Origin: Candidatus Cloacimonadota bacterium
GTDB lineage: Bacteria; Cloacimonadota; Cloacimonadia; Cloacimonadales; Cloacimonadaceae
Direction of reading: 5' to 3'
Length of the DNA: 9,935 bases
NCBI GenBank assembly: GCA_017996595.1
Contig: JAGOGT010000020.1
Location: forward strand, 1 to 9,935
Made by a program: the position numbers and the translations under genes. The number at the start of each line of letters is the position of its first letter. Within the stretch, counting starts at the first letter, position 1. This document shows positions 1 through 5,999 of this stretch, piece after piece. The notes below the pieces were generated by a model. The model did no database searches and was not told the DNA's origin. It saw nothing but the letters and a program-made list of their open reading frames with translations.

Positions 1-2008
1 GATCCATGGGATGGAAGGCATTACCGCGGGACAGAATGTATTTACGGAAGGCGTCGGCAACTTCCGGATTGAAGATTCCCTTTTCGGTGAAGAGGCTCCA
101 GGCGTCTGCTTCCAGCGCTTCGGCCCACTTATAGGAATAGTAGCCCGCGGAATAACCTCCGGCAAAGATGTGGGCAAAGGAGCAGGAAAGATTGCTTCCC
201 TCCACAGCTGTTAGCAGCCTATAGGGCTCTATTGCGGCTTTTTCGAAGGCATCCACATCGGTGATGGAGGCAGCAGGCGCAGTGTGCCAGGCGAAATCCA
301 TCATTCCATAACGAAGCTGATTGATATTGGCAATTCCTGCCTGGAAGTTCCTGGCTGCGATCACTTTATCCAGCAGTTCCTTGGGCAGGACTTCGCCGGT
401 TTGATAGTGTGTGGCAAAGAGATTCAGCGCTTCTTCTTCCAAAAGCCAATTCTCCATGATCTGGCTGGGAAGTTCCACGAAGTCCCACAGCACACTGGTG
501 CCGGAAAGGCCCTTGTAATAACCATCTGCCAGCAAAGAATGCAGGGCGTGACCAAATTCATGGAAAATGGTGCGGGCTTCATTCAGGGTTAAAAGCGAGG
601 GTTGGTCGTCCGTGGAAGGAGTAAGTGATGCCACTATAGCCACTTGCGGTCTGCGCAGTCCGTCCCGGTGCAGTCCCTGTCCCTGGAAAGAAGTTTTCCA
701 GGCACCGCCCCTTTTGGTGTCCCGCGGGAAGAGATCCATATATACCAGGCCGAGGTAATCGCCATTCTTATCATATACTTCCCAGGTAGTTACGTCCGGG
801 TGATATACGGGTACGTCGGTAACTTGTTTCACGCTGATACCATAAATCTTATTCGCCACCACGAAGAGGCCGTCCAGCACGTTTTCCACGCGGAACCAGG
901 GACGCAGTTCTTCGGGATCGTAGGCATAGCGTTGCTCTTTTAACTTATTGGAGTAATAGCCGTTATCCCAGGGCATCAGTTCGCTGATTCCGTCCTGCAG
1001 GGCCAAAGCTCGCACTTCGTCGATTTCTTTTTGGGCAGCCGGATAGGCCACAGCATAGATCTTTTCCAGGAATTCCCGGGCCGTGCTTACTGAGCCTGCC
1101 ATGCGGTCTTCCAAAACGTAATCGGCATGAGTTTTGAATCCCAGCATAGCGGCACGTTCTTCACGCAGCTTCAGGATGGTTTTGATTAAGTCCTGATTGT
1201 CAAATTCATCCCTGAAAGCACGGGAGCTATAGGCCCGGAAGCATTTTTCGCGCACCTCGCGGTTCTTGCAATAGGTAAGCACGGGAGTCATGCTGGAAGG
1301 CTGCAAAGTGAAGAGCCAGCCGCTTTCCTTGCCTTTCTTTCTGGCCATGAATTCGGCAGCTTTCAGGGAGTTTTCGGGGATGCCTTCCACGTCTTTGGGA
1401 TCAGTGAGATGCAGCTCCCACTTATTAGTGGCGGCAAGCACGTTATCACTGAATTTGGGGCTGAGTTTGGAAGATTCCATAGCCAGTTCTGTAAAGCGCT
1501 TTTTATCTTCATCGCTCAGCAAGGCACCGCCCCGGATGAAGCCTTTGTAGCTGCGTTCGATGAGGCGATAGCGTTCGGCTGCGATCAGGGCTTCCTTGTT
1601 TTTCAGATCGGCAGGAATAACTGGTGCCGGCTTACCAGCCACTTCCTTATCATATACCGCTTTGATTCGTTCAAAAATCTTGGGATCAGTGGAGATGCTG
1701 CTGCCAAATTCTGCCAGCATGGGGGAAATCTGCTGCGCCAAAGCCTTGAATTCATTATCCGACTCTGCGGAAAGAAGATTGAAATATACAGTAGCCACGT
1801 AGTCCAGCAATTCGCCATTTAGTTCCAGTTCCAGAACGGTGTTTTCGAAGGTGGGAGGCTCGGGATTATTCTTCATGGTCTCTATTTCTGCTCTGGCAAG
1901 TTTCAGCGCTTCTTCCATGGCAGGCAGGAAGTGCTCGGTTTTTATCTCGGGAAAGGGTATCGCTTTCAGACGATGCTTGTTCTCAGTTCTAAGTAATGGG
2001 TTTTGCAT
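1..2008 (-). CDS. dcp: M3 family oligopeptidase / peptidyl-dipeptidase Dcp-like (3' end cut off by window)
   Basis: Zinc metallopeptidase that cleaves short peptides, probably releasing C-terminal dipeptides in the cytoplasm. The minus strand from 2008 to 1 is open for 669 codons with no stop. The M3 signature HEFGHALH lies at residues 483-490, giving zinc ligands H483 and H487 and catalytic E484. The third ligand is E512 in FVELPSQIMENW, 29 residues after the first His, as in neurolysin and Dcp. The late motif FAHIFAGGYSAGYYSY (about 611-626) holds H613 and the tyrosines typical of the active site. The N-terminus (MQNPLLRTENKH) has no signal peptide. E. coli Dcp is about 680 residues, so only about 25-30 C-terminal residues should be missing. 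I chose ATG 2008 because a GAGGA lies 5 bases upstream; ATG 2020, four codons earlier, is the alternative. It lies 56 bases downstream of the M1 gene and may be cotranscribed with it. The family is sure; Dcp versus oligopeptidase A is less so. Confidence 0.93.
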   Translation of the reverse strand, partial: MQNPLLRTENKHRLKAIPFPEIKTEHFLPAMEEALKLARAEIETMKNNPEPPTFENTVLELELNGELLDYVATVYFNLLSAESDNEFKALAQQISPMLAEFGSSISTDPKIFERIKAVYDKEVAGKPAPVIPADLKNKEALIAAERYRLIERSYKGFIRGGALLSDEDKKRFTELAMESSKLSPKFSDNVLAATNKWELHLTDPKDVEGIPENSLKAAEFMARKKGKESGWLFTLQPSSMTPVLTYCKNREVREKCFRAYSSRAFRDEFDNQDLIKTILKLREERAAMLGFKTHADYVLEDRMAGSVSTAREFLEKIYAVAYPAAQKEIDEVRALALQDGISELMPWDNGYYSNKLKEQRYAYDPEELRPWFRVENVLDGLFVVANKIYGISVKQVTDVPVYHPDVTTWEVYDKNGDYLGLVYMDLFPRDTKRGGAWKTSFQGQGLHRDGLRRPQVAIVASLTPSTDDQPSLLTLNEARTIFHEFGHALHSLLADGYYKGLSGTSVLWDFVELPSQIMENWLLEEEALNLFATHYQTGEVLPKELLDKVIAARNFQAGIANINQLRYGMMDFAWHTAPAASITDVDAFEKAAIEPYRLLTAVEGSNLSCSFAHIFAGGYSAGYYSYKWAEALEADAWSLFTEKGIFNPEVADAFRKYILSRGNAFHPMD

Positions 2009-2013
2009 ATCTA

Positions 2014-2018
2014 TCCTC
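2014..2018 (-). promoter_or_regulatory. Shine-Dalgarno site deciding the M3 peptidase start
   Basis: GAGGA on the minus strand ends 5 bases before ATG 2008, which is good spacing. The competing in-frame ATG at 2020 overlaps this site. Its own upstream purine run (AGGA within an A-rich stretch) sits about 11 bases away, so the downstream start is preferred. Confidence 0.6.
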
Positions 2019-2064
2019 ATTTATGTTTTTTTCCTTTTTTATTTATTGTGCTTTTTCGGTCAAT

Positions 2065-4992
2065 CTATTTCATCAGGGTGAGCTTTTTCAGGATGCTGCC
2101 GCCGGAATGGGAGAAGCGGAGCAGATAAACCCCGGAGGATAAAGCCCGGCCTTGCTTATCAGTACCTTCAAAGATGGCCTGATGCGTTCCGGCACTATGC
2201 ACTTTATCCAGAATAGTTTTCACCTTCTGGCCTTTAAGATTGTATAAAGACAGCTCCACCTTGCCTGTTTGGGGTAGATAGTAGCTGATCGTGGTGCTGG
2301 GATTGAAGGGGTTGGGGGAGATATTTATGCTTGCTGCCAGGGCAGGTACATCTTCTTCCTGAACCGGCAAAGCGGGATTCAATACCGGCAGCAGCTCATG
2401 CAGCAGGTTCCTTACTCCAGGGGCTTGCATAAAATATAGCGGCATACCAAACATCACCAAGCTGCCGGTGTGATCATATCTGAAAGCCACGCTCTGGCCA
2501 TTAGCATCTCCGGCACCCATGGTAGCGGTGTACAGAGGATCAGTTGCCTCCGGGAAGGAATAGATATAGGGCAGCATATTATTCCAGGAAGCGGTGAGCT
2601 TTGCAGGATCCACGATCAATTCAGGCAGGCTGTATGTTCCCGCTGTTTGTGCACTTAGCAGGGAGGGACTATTGGTGTAAACCGGGCTGATACCTCCGGT
2701 AAAGCGATCCAGAAAGCCGGAAGAAAGCACGCCTGCGGTTTTCCAGCCTGAAAGCACCACCTTGCCTCCGCCCAGAATGTAACCGCCAAGCACGTTCTGA
2801 TTTTCCTGCAACTGGTTCTGAGAAAAGTCATCTGCATGCCACAGCACCAGCTTGTACTGCCCCAAAGTGGCCAGATCGGGCGTGCCCTGAGCAGCGCAAT
2901 CCCATGCGGAAATCGTGCCCTCCAGTCCCTCAAGCGCAGCGCTATAGAAATCATCCACCATACTATCGGTGGGATTGATATTGGCACCATTGCCATCCCT
3001 GGTTTCATCTACAATCAGCAGGTCACTGGCAAAGCTGAAAGCCTGGGGTGTAGCACTTAGCATATTGGACAGCATGGATTTATATCCCTGGGCATCCAAT
3101 ACTGCAATCGCATAAAGATAGGTGGAGCCATTGGCAACCGTGGCATCCAGATAGCTTGGTTCTGTAATGGGTGCAGGAGTAAGCAAGTCCCAATCAGCAG
3201 CACCCTGCAGCTTGCGATAAACCAGATAACCGCTATCCACTCCAGCTAAGTAAGGCTCCCAGGAAAGAAGCACACTATTATTACTGGGCAGGCATTCGCT
3301 CAGTTCCGGGCGCAGTTCATTCAGCTCCCGCAGCAGTGTCCAATTATGGTAATTGGCAGTGATGCTACAATCTTCCAGGGAAGGAGCATAAAGAAATTCC
3401 GTAGTAAGCCCCTGAGGACCTGCCATTACTACCAGCGAATCGGCCTGATCCCCATTTACAAAGCGGAAGGGAATCTCCACCGTATAAGCCGTATTGGTGG
3501 GACTGATGGATTTGGCACGCACTTTCACCCGCGAGATATCCTCAGCTTGCCAAAGGCTATACTCAGCACTGGGAACGCCAGAACCATAGATCCACTGCGC
3601 AAAAAACTGATCCAGATCCTGCCCGCTGATCTGCTCCGCCATGGCTTGAAACTCTGCCGTGATCCCATTGCCGCCGCTGTAGGTGCTAAACCACTGCTGC
3701 AATAGCTGGAAGAAATTGGTATTGCCGATCTTCAAGCGCAGCATGTGCAGCACCGACGCCGCTTTTTCATAGGAGGGAGGGGCAAAGTAATTACTGAAGC
3801 TGGGATTGTATATGGTTTGCGGTCCGGCAGAATTCTCATAATTCAGATAATACTGATGATATGCGGTATCCACATAATCGCAGGCCTGTTGCCAGCCCAA
3901 ACGCTTATCCACCCACAGGTGTTCACCATAGGTGGCAAAGCCTTCGGAAAGCCAGACATCGGGAAAATTCAGGAAGCTTACCGCATTGCCATACCATTGA
4001 TGCACCAGTTCATGGGCGATTACCAGTTCGTAGCTTCCGGTGCCATTGATGATATAGTTTGCCAGAGTGGTCATGGTTTGATGTTCCATGGCGGAATAGG
4101 TATTCAGGCTCACCACCGCATGGCCGTATTTTTCGAAGGGGTAAGCTCCAAAAAGCTGGGAATAGTAAGCAACCATGGCAGGAGTATGCTGCAGATCGAG
4201 CAGGGCATTATTATATTGGCTTTGGGTAACGAAATTCTGGATGGGCAGATTGTTCTGCTGGGGCACCGTCTGATTGATTTCCACATAGGGCCCGGCCGTA
4301 ATGCACACCAGATAGGTAGTCATAGGATGCTGTCCGAGCCAATGCGTGGTGGAAGTGCCATTGCCATTATCCACAATGCCGGTTCTGATGCCATTGGCTG
4401 CTACTTTCCAATCGCTGCGCATGGTGATATGCAAATCCACAATGGCCTTATCCCAGGGATGATCATAGCTGGGCCACCAAAAACGTCCCGCATCCGGATC
4501 GGATACCGTGGACACCGTATTTGCTGCAAAGGTCATGCCATTGTGATACACGTCGTTAGATAGTTGCGGAGTGCCGCTATAATACACCTGAGTGGTAAAC
4601 TGCTGTCCCGACGGGATATTCAAATTGATGGTGAGCAGCCCGTTGCTATGGCTGAAGGTGGCAGGAACATCATTCACACTTACTGCAGATACCGTGAGGC
4701 CTGTAAGTTCATAAACTATAGAGCTCAGGTTCGCTTCCGCATTCACCGTGGCCTTCACATTGCCGGAGATATAGTGCGTGGCGTCATTGATATTCAGCAT
4801 AATCTCATATTTTTGCACATCGAACCCATGCGCCGAATCGGCACGGCACGGCTCCAGCATGGGAGCATGCATCTGACTGGGATTATGGTACTTGCGGGAC
4901 AGGAATTCATTTCCCGTCTCGAGCCCATATAAAGCCGAAAAAGCAAGCAGCGCCAATATGGCAGCCAGGAAATAAGGTCGCATTCTAAACAT
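2065..4992 (-). CDS. Secreted M1 family zinc aminopeptidase with FnIII-like and C-terminal sorting domains
   Basis: Exported aminopeptidase that removes N-terminal residues from peptides outside the cytoplasm; 975 residues from the chosen start. Residues 1-23 are a signal peptide (MFRMRP, then a hydrophobic run ending near FSALYG). The M1 N-terminal beta domain spans about 55-235. The exopeptidase motif reads SAMEHQT (300-306), with E303 placed to bind the substrate amine. HELVH at 327-331 and E350, 18 residues after the second His, form HExxH-x18-E (H327, H331, E350 zinc; E328 catalytic). Y408 in SYEKAASVLHML is the likely transition-state tyrosine. After the peptidase come an FnIII-like domain (about 560-650), an alpha/beta region of unknown role (about 655-860), and an FlgD-like/type IX sorting domain (about 890-975) with SPNPFNPSTTISYYLP. 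The frame is open up to ATG 5097, but ATG 4992 has GGGAG 5 bases upstream and places the signal peptide at the N-terminus. Confidence 0.93.
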   Translation of the reverse strand: MFRMRPYFLAAILALLAFSALYGLETGNEFLSRKYHNPSQMHAPMLEPCRADSAHGFDVQKYEIMLNINDATHYISGNVKATVNAEANLSSIVYELTGLTVSAVSVNDVPATFSHSNGLLTINLNIPSGQQFTTQVYYSGTPQLSNDVYHNGMTFAANTVSTVSDPDAGRFWWPSYDHPWDKAIVDLHITMRSDWKVAANGIRTGIVDNGNGTSTTHWLGQHPMTTYLVCITAGPYVEINQTVPQQNNLPIQNFVTQSQYNNALLDLQHTPAMVAYYSQLFGAYPFEKYGHAVVSLNTYSAMEHQTMTTLANYIINGTGSYELVIAHELVHQWYGNAVSFLNFPDVWLSEGFATYGEHLWVDKRLGWQQACDYVDTAYHQYYLNYENSAGPQTIYNPSFSNYFAPPSYEKAASVLHMLRLKIGNTNFFQLLQQWFSTYSGGNGITAEFQAMAEQISGQDLDQFFAQWIYGSGVPSAEYSLWQAEDISRVKVRAKSISPTNTAYTVEIPFRFVNGDQADSLVVMAGPQGLTTEFLYAPSLEDCSITANYHNWTLLRELNELRPELSECLPSNNSVLLSWEPYLAGVDSGYLVYRKLQGAADWDLLTPAPITEPSYLDATVANGSTYLYAIAVLDAQGYKSMLSNMLSATPQAFSFASDLLIVDETRDGNGANINPTDSMVDDFYSAALEGLEGTISAWDCAAQGTPDLATLGQYKLVLWHADDFSQNQLQENQNVLGGYILGGGKVVLSGWKTAGVLSSGFLDRFTGGISPVYTNSPSLLSAQTAGTYSLPELIVDPAKLTASWNNMLPYIYSFPEATDPLYTATMGAGDANGQSVAFRYDHTGSLVMFGMPLYFMQAPGVRNLLHELLPVLNPALPVQEEDVPALAASINISPNPFNPSTTISYYLPQTGKVELSLYNLKGQKVKTILDKVHSAGTHQAIFEGTDKQGRALSSGVYLLRFSHSGGSILKKLTLMK

Positions 4993-4997
4993 CTCGT

Positions 4998-5002
4998 CTC
5001 CC
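4998..5002 (-). promoter_or_regulatory. Shine-Dalgarno site deciding the M1 peptidase start
   Basis: GGGAG on the minus strand, 5 bases before ATG 4992. It supports this start over the in-frame ATG 5097, which would put 35 extra residues, including a spurious second hydrophobic stretch, ahead of a normal signal peptide. A third ATG at 4983 (MRPYFL) is possible but has a poorer site. Confidence 0.65.
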
Positions 5003-5192
5003 TGAATGGTGCGTAGCGTTATCCTGGTACGGCACCATAAGAGGAATATACTATGCAACTTCGTTTCCAATGTTGATAAAAAAAGCCAGCCATGCAAGAT
5101 AGAATTCCGATCCTATCAAAAAACAAAGAGTTAAAGAGAATGAAGCTTAACAAACAAAGAGTAAATCAGTTATATATGGATTGAGAATTGAG

Positions 5193-5254
5193 ATCCTGTT
5201 CATCCTTAGCATCCAATCATCCGTGTTCTGTTTTATCTGTATGATCTGTGAGAG
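5193..5254. repeat. 9-base degenerate tandem array (ATCC / ATCTGT units)
   Basis: Successive units are ATCCTGTTC (5193), ATCCTTAGC (5202), ATCCAATC (5211, one base short) and ATCCGTGTT (5219). They grade into CTGTTTTAT (5228), CTGTATGAT (5237) and CTGTGAGAG (5246). ATCC or CTGT recurs in phase every 9 bases while the rest of each unit drifts. The array is followed after about ten bases by the purine-rich array at 5265. Confidence 0.65.
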
Positions 5255-5264
5255 ACTTTTTTTC

Positions 5265-5304
5265 AACACAGAGAAAAGCGGAGTTGATCAGAGAAAAGCA
5301 GAGC
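5265..5304 (+). repeat. 10-base purine-rich tandem array, left copy of an inverted pair
   Basis: Units are AACACAGAG (5265), AAAAGCGGAG (5274), TTGATCAGAG (5284) and AAAAGCAGAG (5294), then a closing C at 5304. GAG ends every unit. The same array occurs in opposite orientation at 5828-5868. Aligned with one gap, the two arms match at most positions except in the third unit, where about half match. A T-rich run precedes the left arm and, read on the other strand, the right arm too. Confidence 0.7.
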
Positions 5305-5507
5305 TAAACGATTTAATAACAAAGAGTAAAAGAGAAATGAGAAAATGAGGAGAAAAAGAGTTTGGAAGCAGCTTCCTGAGAACCCGCATAGGCAGCTATC
5401 ATGGCCAGGCTAATAAGCTCCAAAGGATTCCTCAGGAGATTATCAGGAGGCAGCTTGGTTTTGCTTCATATGGTTCTATGGAAGTTGTAATTGATGATGT
5501 TTTAGAG

Positions 5508-5543
5508 TGGACGATATGGTCGAGATGGACGTCATGGACAGCA
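5508..5543. repeat. 9-base degenerate tandem array (TGGAC units)
   Basis: Four contiguous 9-base units: TGGACGATA (5508), TGGTCGAGA (5517), TGGACGTCA (5526) and TGGACAGCA (5535). TGG opens each unit exactly in phase. Read as protein in the local open frame it gives a WT-I-WS-R-WT-S-WT pattern, which is explained by the DNA periodicity and is not evidence of a gene. Confidence 0.7.
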
Positions 5544-5629
5544 AGCAACGAAAATCACGCATCAGCCCTTTTCACTTATCCACCTTTCCACTTGTATAGC
5601 CAGCCCTCATCCTCAATCTTCTTCCAGGT

Positions 5630-5679
5630 GATGCCCATGCGACGCCCATGCAAACGCCTGGGGAGCGCATGGGGATCGC
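5630..5679. repeat. Imperfect GC-rich inverted repeat with a direct duplication on its left arm
   Basis: GCGACGCCCATGC (5639-5651) can pair with 5667-5679: 11 of 13 base pairs, two central mismatches, and a 15-base loop. The left arm is itself partly duplicated: GATGCCCATGC (5630-5640) is followed directly by GACGCCCATGC (5641-5651). There is no T tract after the hairpin on the plus strand, so it is a poor candidate for an intrinsic terminator. Confidence 0.5.
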
Positions 5680-5793
5680 AAGATAAATGTTTATGTAGCA
5701 TCCTATTCGAAGTTGAGGTGAGTAATAAAGCGCTGGTTACCCCTAAGAGAAGTTCTGTAATTACCCACTTAGTTAGGAAGTGAGCCAGAGAAG

Positions 5794-5828
5794 ATCAAGA
5801 TTATCAGGTCGATCAGCTTATCAGCGTG
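5794..5828. repeat. 9-base degenerate tandem array (ATCAG units)
   Basis: Units are ATCAAGATT (5794), ATCAGGTCG (5803), ATCAGCTT (5812, one base short) and ATCAGCGTG (5820). The array runs without a gap into the inverted purine/pyrimidine array that begins at 5828, so two different unit types are directly fused. Confidence 0.6.
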
Positions 5829-5868
5829 CTCTGCTTTTCTCGGCTTTTCTCTGCTTTTACTCTGTGTT
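5828..5868 (-). repeat. 10-base purine-rich tandem array, right copy of an inverted pair
   Basis: On the minus strand the units are AACACAGAGT (5868-5859), AAAAGCAGAG (5858-5849), AAAAGCCGAG (5848-5839) and AAAAGCAGAG (5838-5829). It is the inverse of 5265-5304 and more regular than that copy: its three complete AAAAGC units differ at a single base. The two arms enclose about 520 bases. Confidence 0.7.
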
Positions 5869-5924
5869 AAAAAAGAAACTATGAGCTGATCTCTGGGTTA
5901 GGGCGGAGCGTTAACTATCTAAGT

Positions 5925-5953
5925 TTGCATACGTGAAAATATTCCTTTACTAA
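5925..5953 (+). promoter_or_regulatory. Weak candidate promoter for bamA
   Basis: TTGCAT (5925-5930) and TACTAA (5948-5953) are 17 bases apart and lie about 50 bases before the bamA start. Each matches only 3 of 6 bases of the sigma-70 consensus, and the preferred promoter sequence of this organism is unknown, so this is only a placement guess. Confidence 0.22.
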
Positions 5954-5990
5954 AAACTGCGCTTCACAAAGATGCGCCTAACACTCAGGT

Positions 5991-5995
5991 GGAGG
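5991..5995 (+). promoter_or_regulatory. Strong Shine-Dalgarno site of bamA
   Basis: GGAGG followed by four A residues and ATG 6000. It is the best ribosome binding site in the window and fixes the bamA start. It also likely loads ribosomes for the coupled genes downstream, which lack good sites of their own. Confidence 0.75.
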
Positions 5996-5999
5996 AAAA

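Larger units (their letters stand above)
5122..5334. repeat. Dispersed AACAAAGAG direct repeats
   Basis: The word AACAAAGAGTTAAAGAG at 5122-5138 recurs as AACAAAGAGTAAA at 5153-5165 and AACAAAGAGTAAAAGAG at 5318-5334. The first and third copies differ by one base over 17. The related AACACAGAG opens the array at 5265 and, on the other strand, the array ending at 5868, so all five appear to belong to one purine-rich repeat family. Confidence 0.6.
4993..5999. other. Long divergent intergenic region, a mosaic of degenerate short-period repeats
   Basis: About 1 kb between the divergently transcribed M1 peptidase and bamA genes. I see no convincing gene. The best open frame (ATG 5478 to 5783, 101 codons) runs through a 9-base tandem array, giving Trp/Thr-rich sequence, and has no recognisable domain or ribosome binding site. 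The region must hold the promoters of both flanking genes. Its middle is built largely from four kinds of 9-10 base degenerate tandem arrays, repeated AACAAAGAG words and one GC-rich imperfect hairpin, each listed separately. No tRNA, rRNA, IS end or CRISPR pattern was seen. Confidence 0.8.

Noticed and set aside
3745..4563. Plus-strand open frame of 272 codons opposite the M1 peptidase
   Set aside because: It is the antisense shadow of a clear M1 catalytic domain (HExxH and GAMEN-type motifs are on the minus strand), with no domain of its own.
4993..5097. N-terminal extension of the M1 peptidase to ATG 5097
   Set aside because: It would place 35 residues before a normal signal peptide. The GGGAG at 4998-5002 fits ATG 4992 and the upstream ATG has no comparable site.
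5118..5340. Possible CRISPR array from repeated AACAAAGAG words
   Set aside because: Spacing is irregular, the repeats are short and low in complexity, spacers are not of uniform length and no cas gene is present.
5766..5782. Small hairpin CACTT...AAGTG as a terminator
   Set aside because: Only 5 base pairs and no T tract on either side; below what I would call a terminator.
5478..5783. Open frame of 101 codons on the plus strand; in the same frame the sequence is open from 5349
   Set aside because: No Shine-Dalgarno site before ATG 5478, a Trp/Thr-rich start explained by the 9-base tandem array, passage through the GC-rich hairpin, and no recognisable domain. The open stretch before the ATG (5349-5477) gives plausible-looking protein sequence but has no start codon, so a decayed gene fragment cannot be fully excluded.
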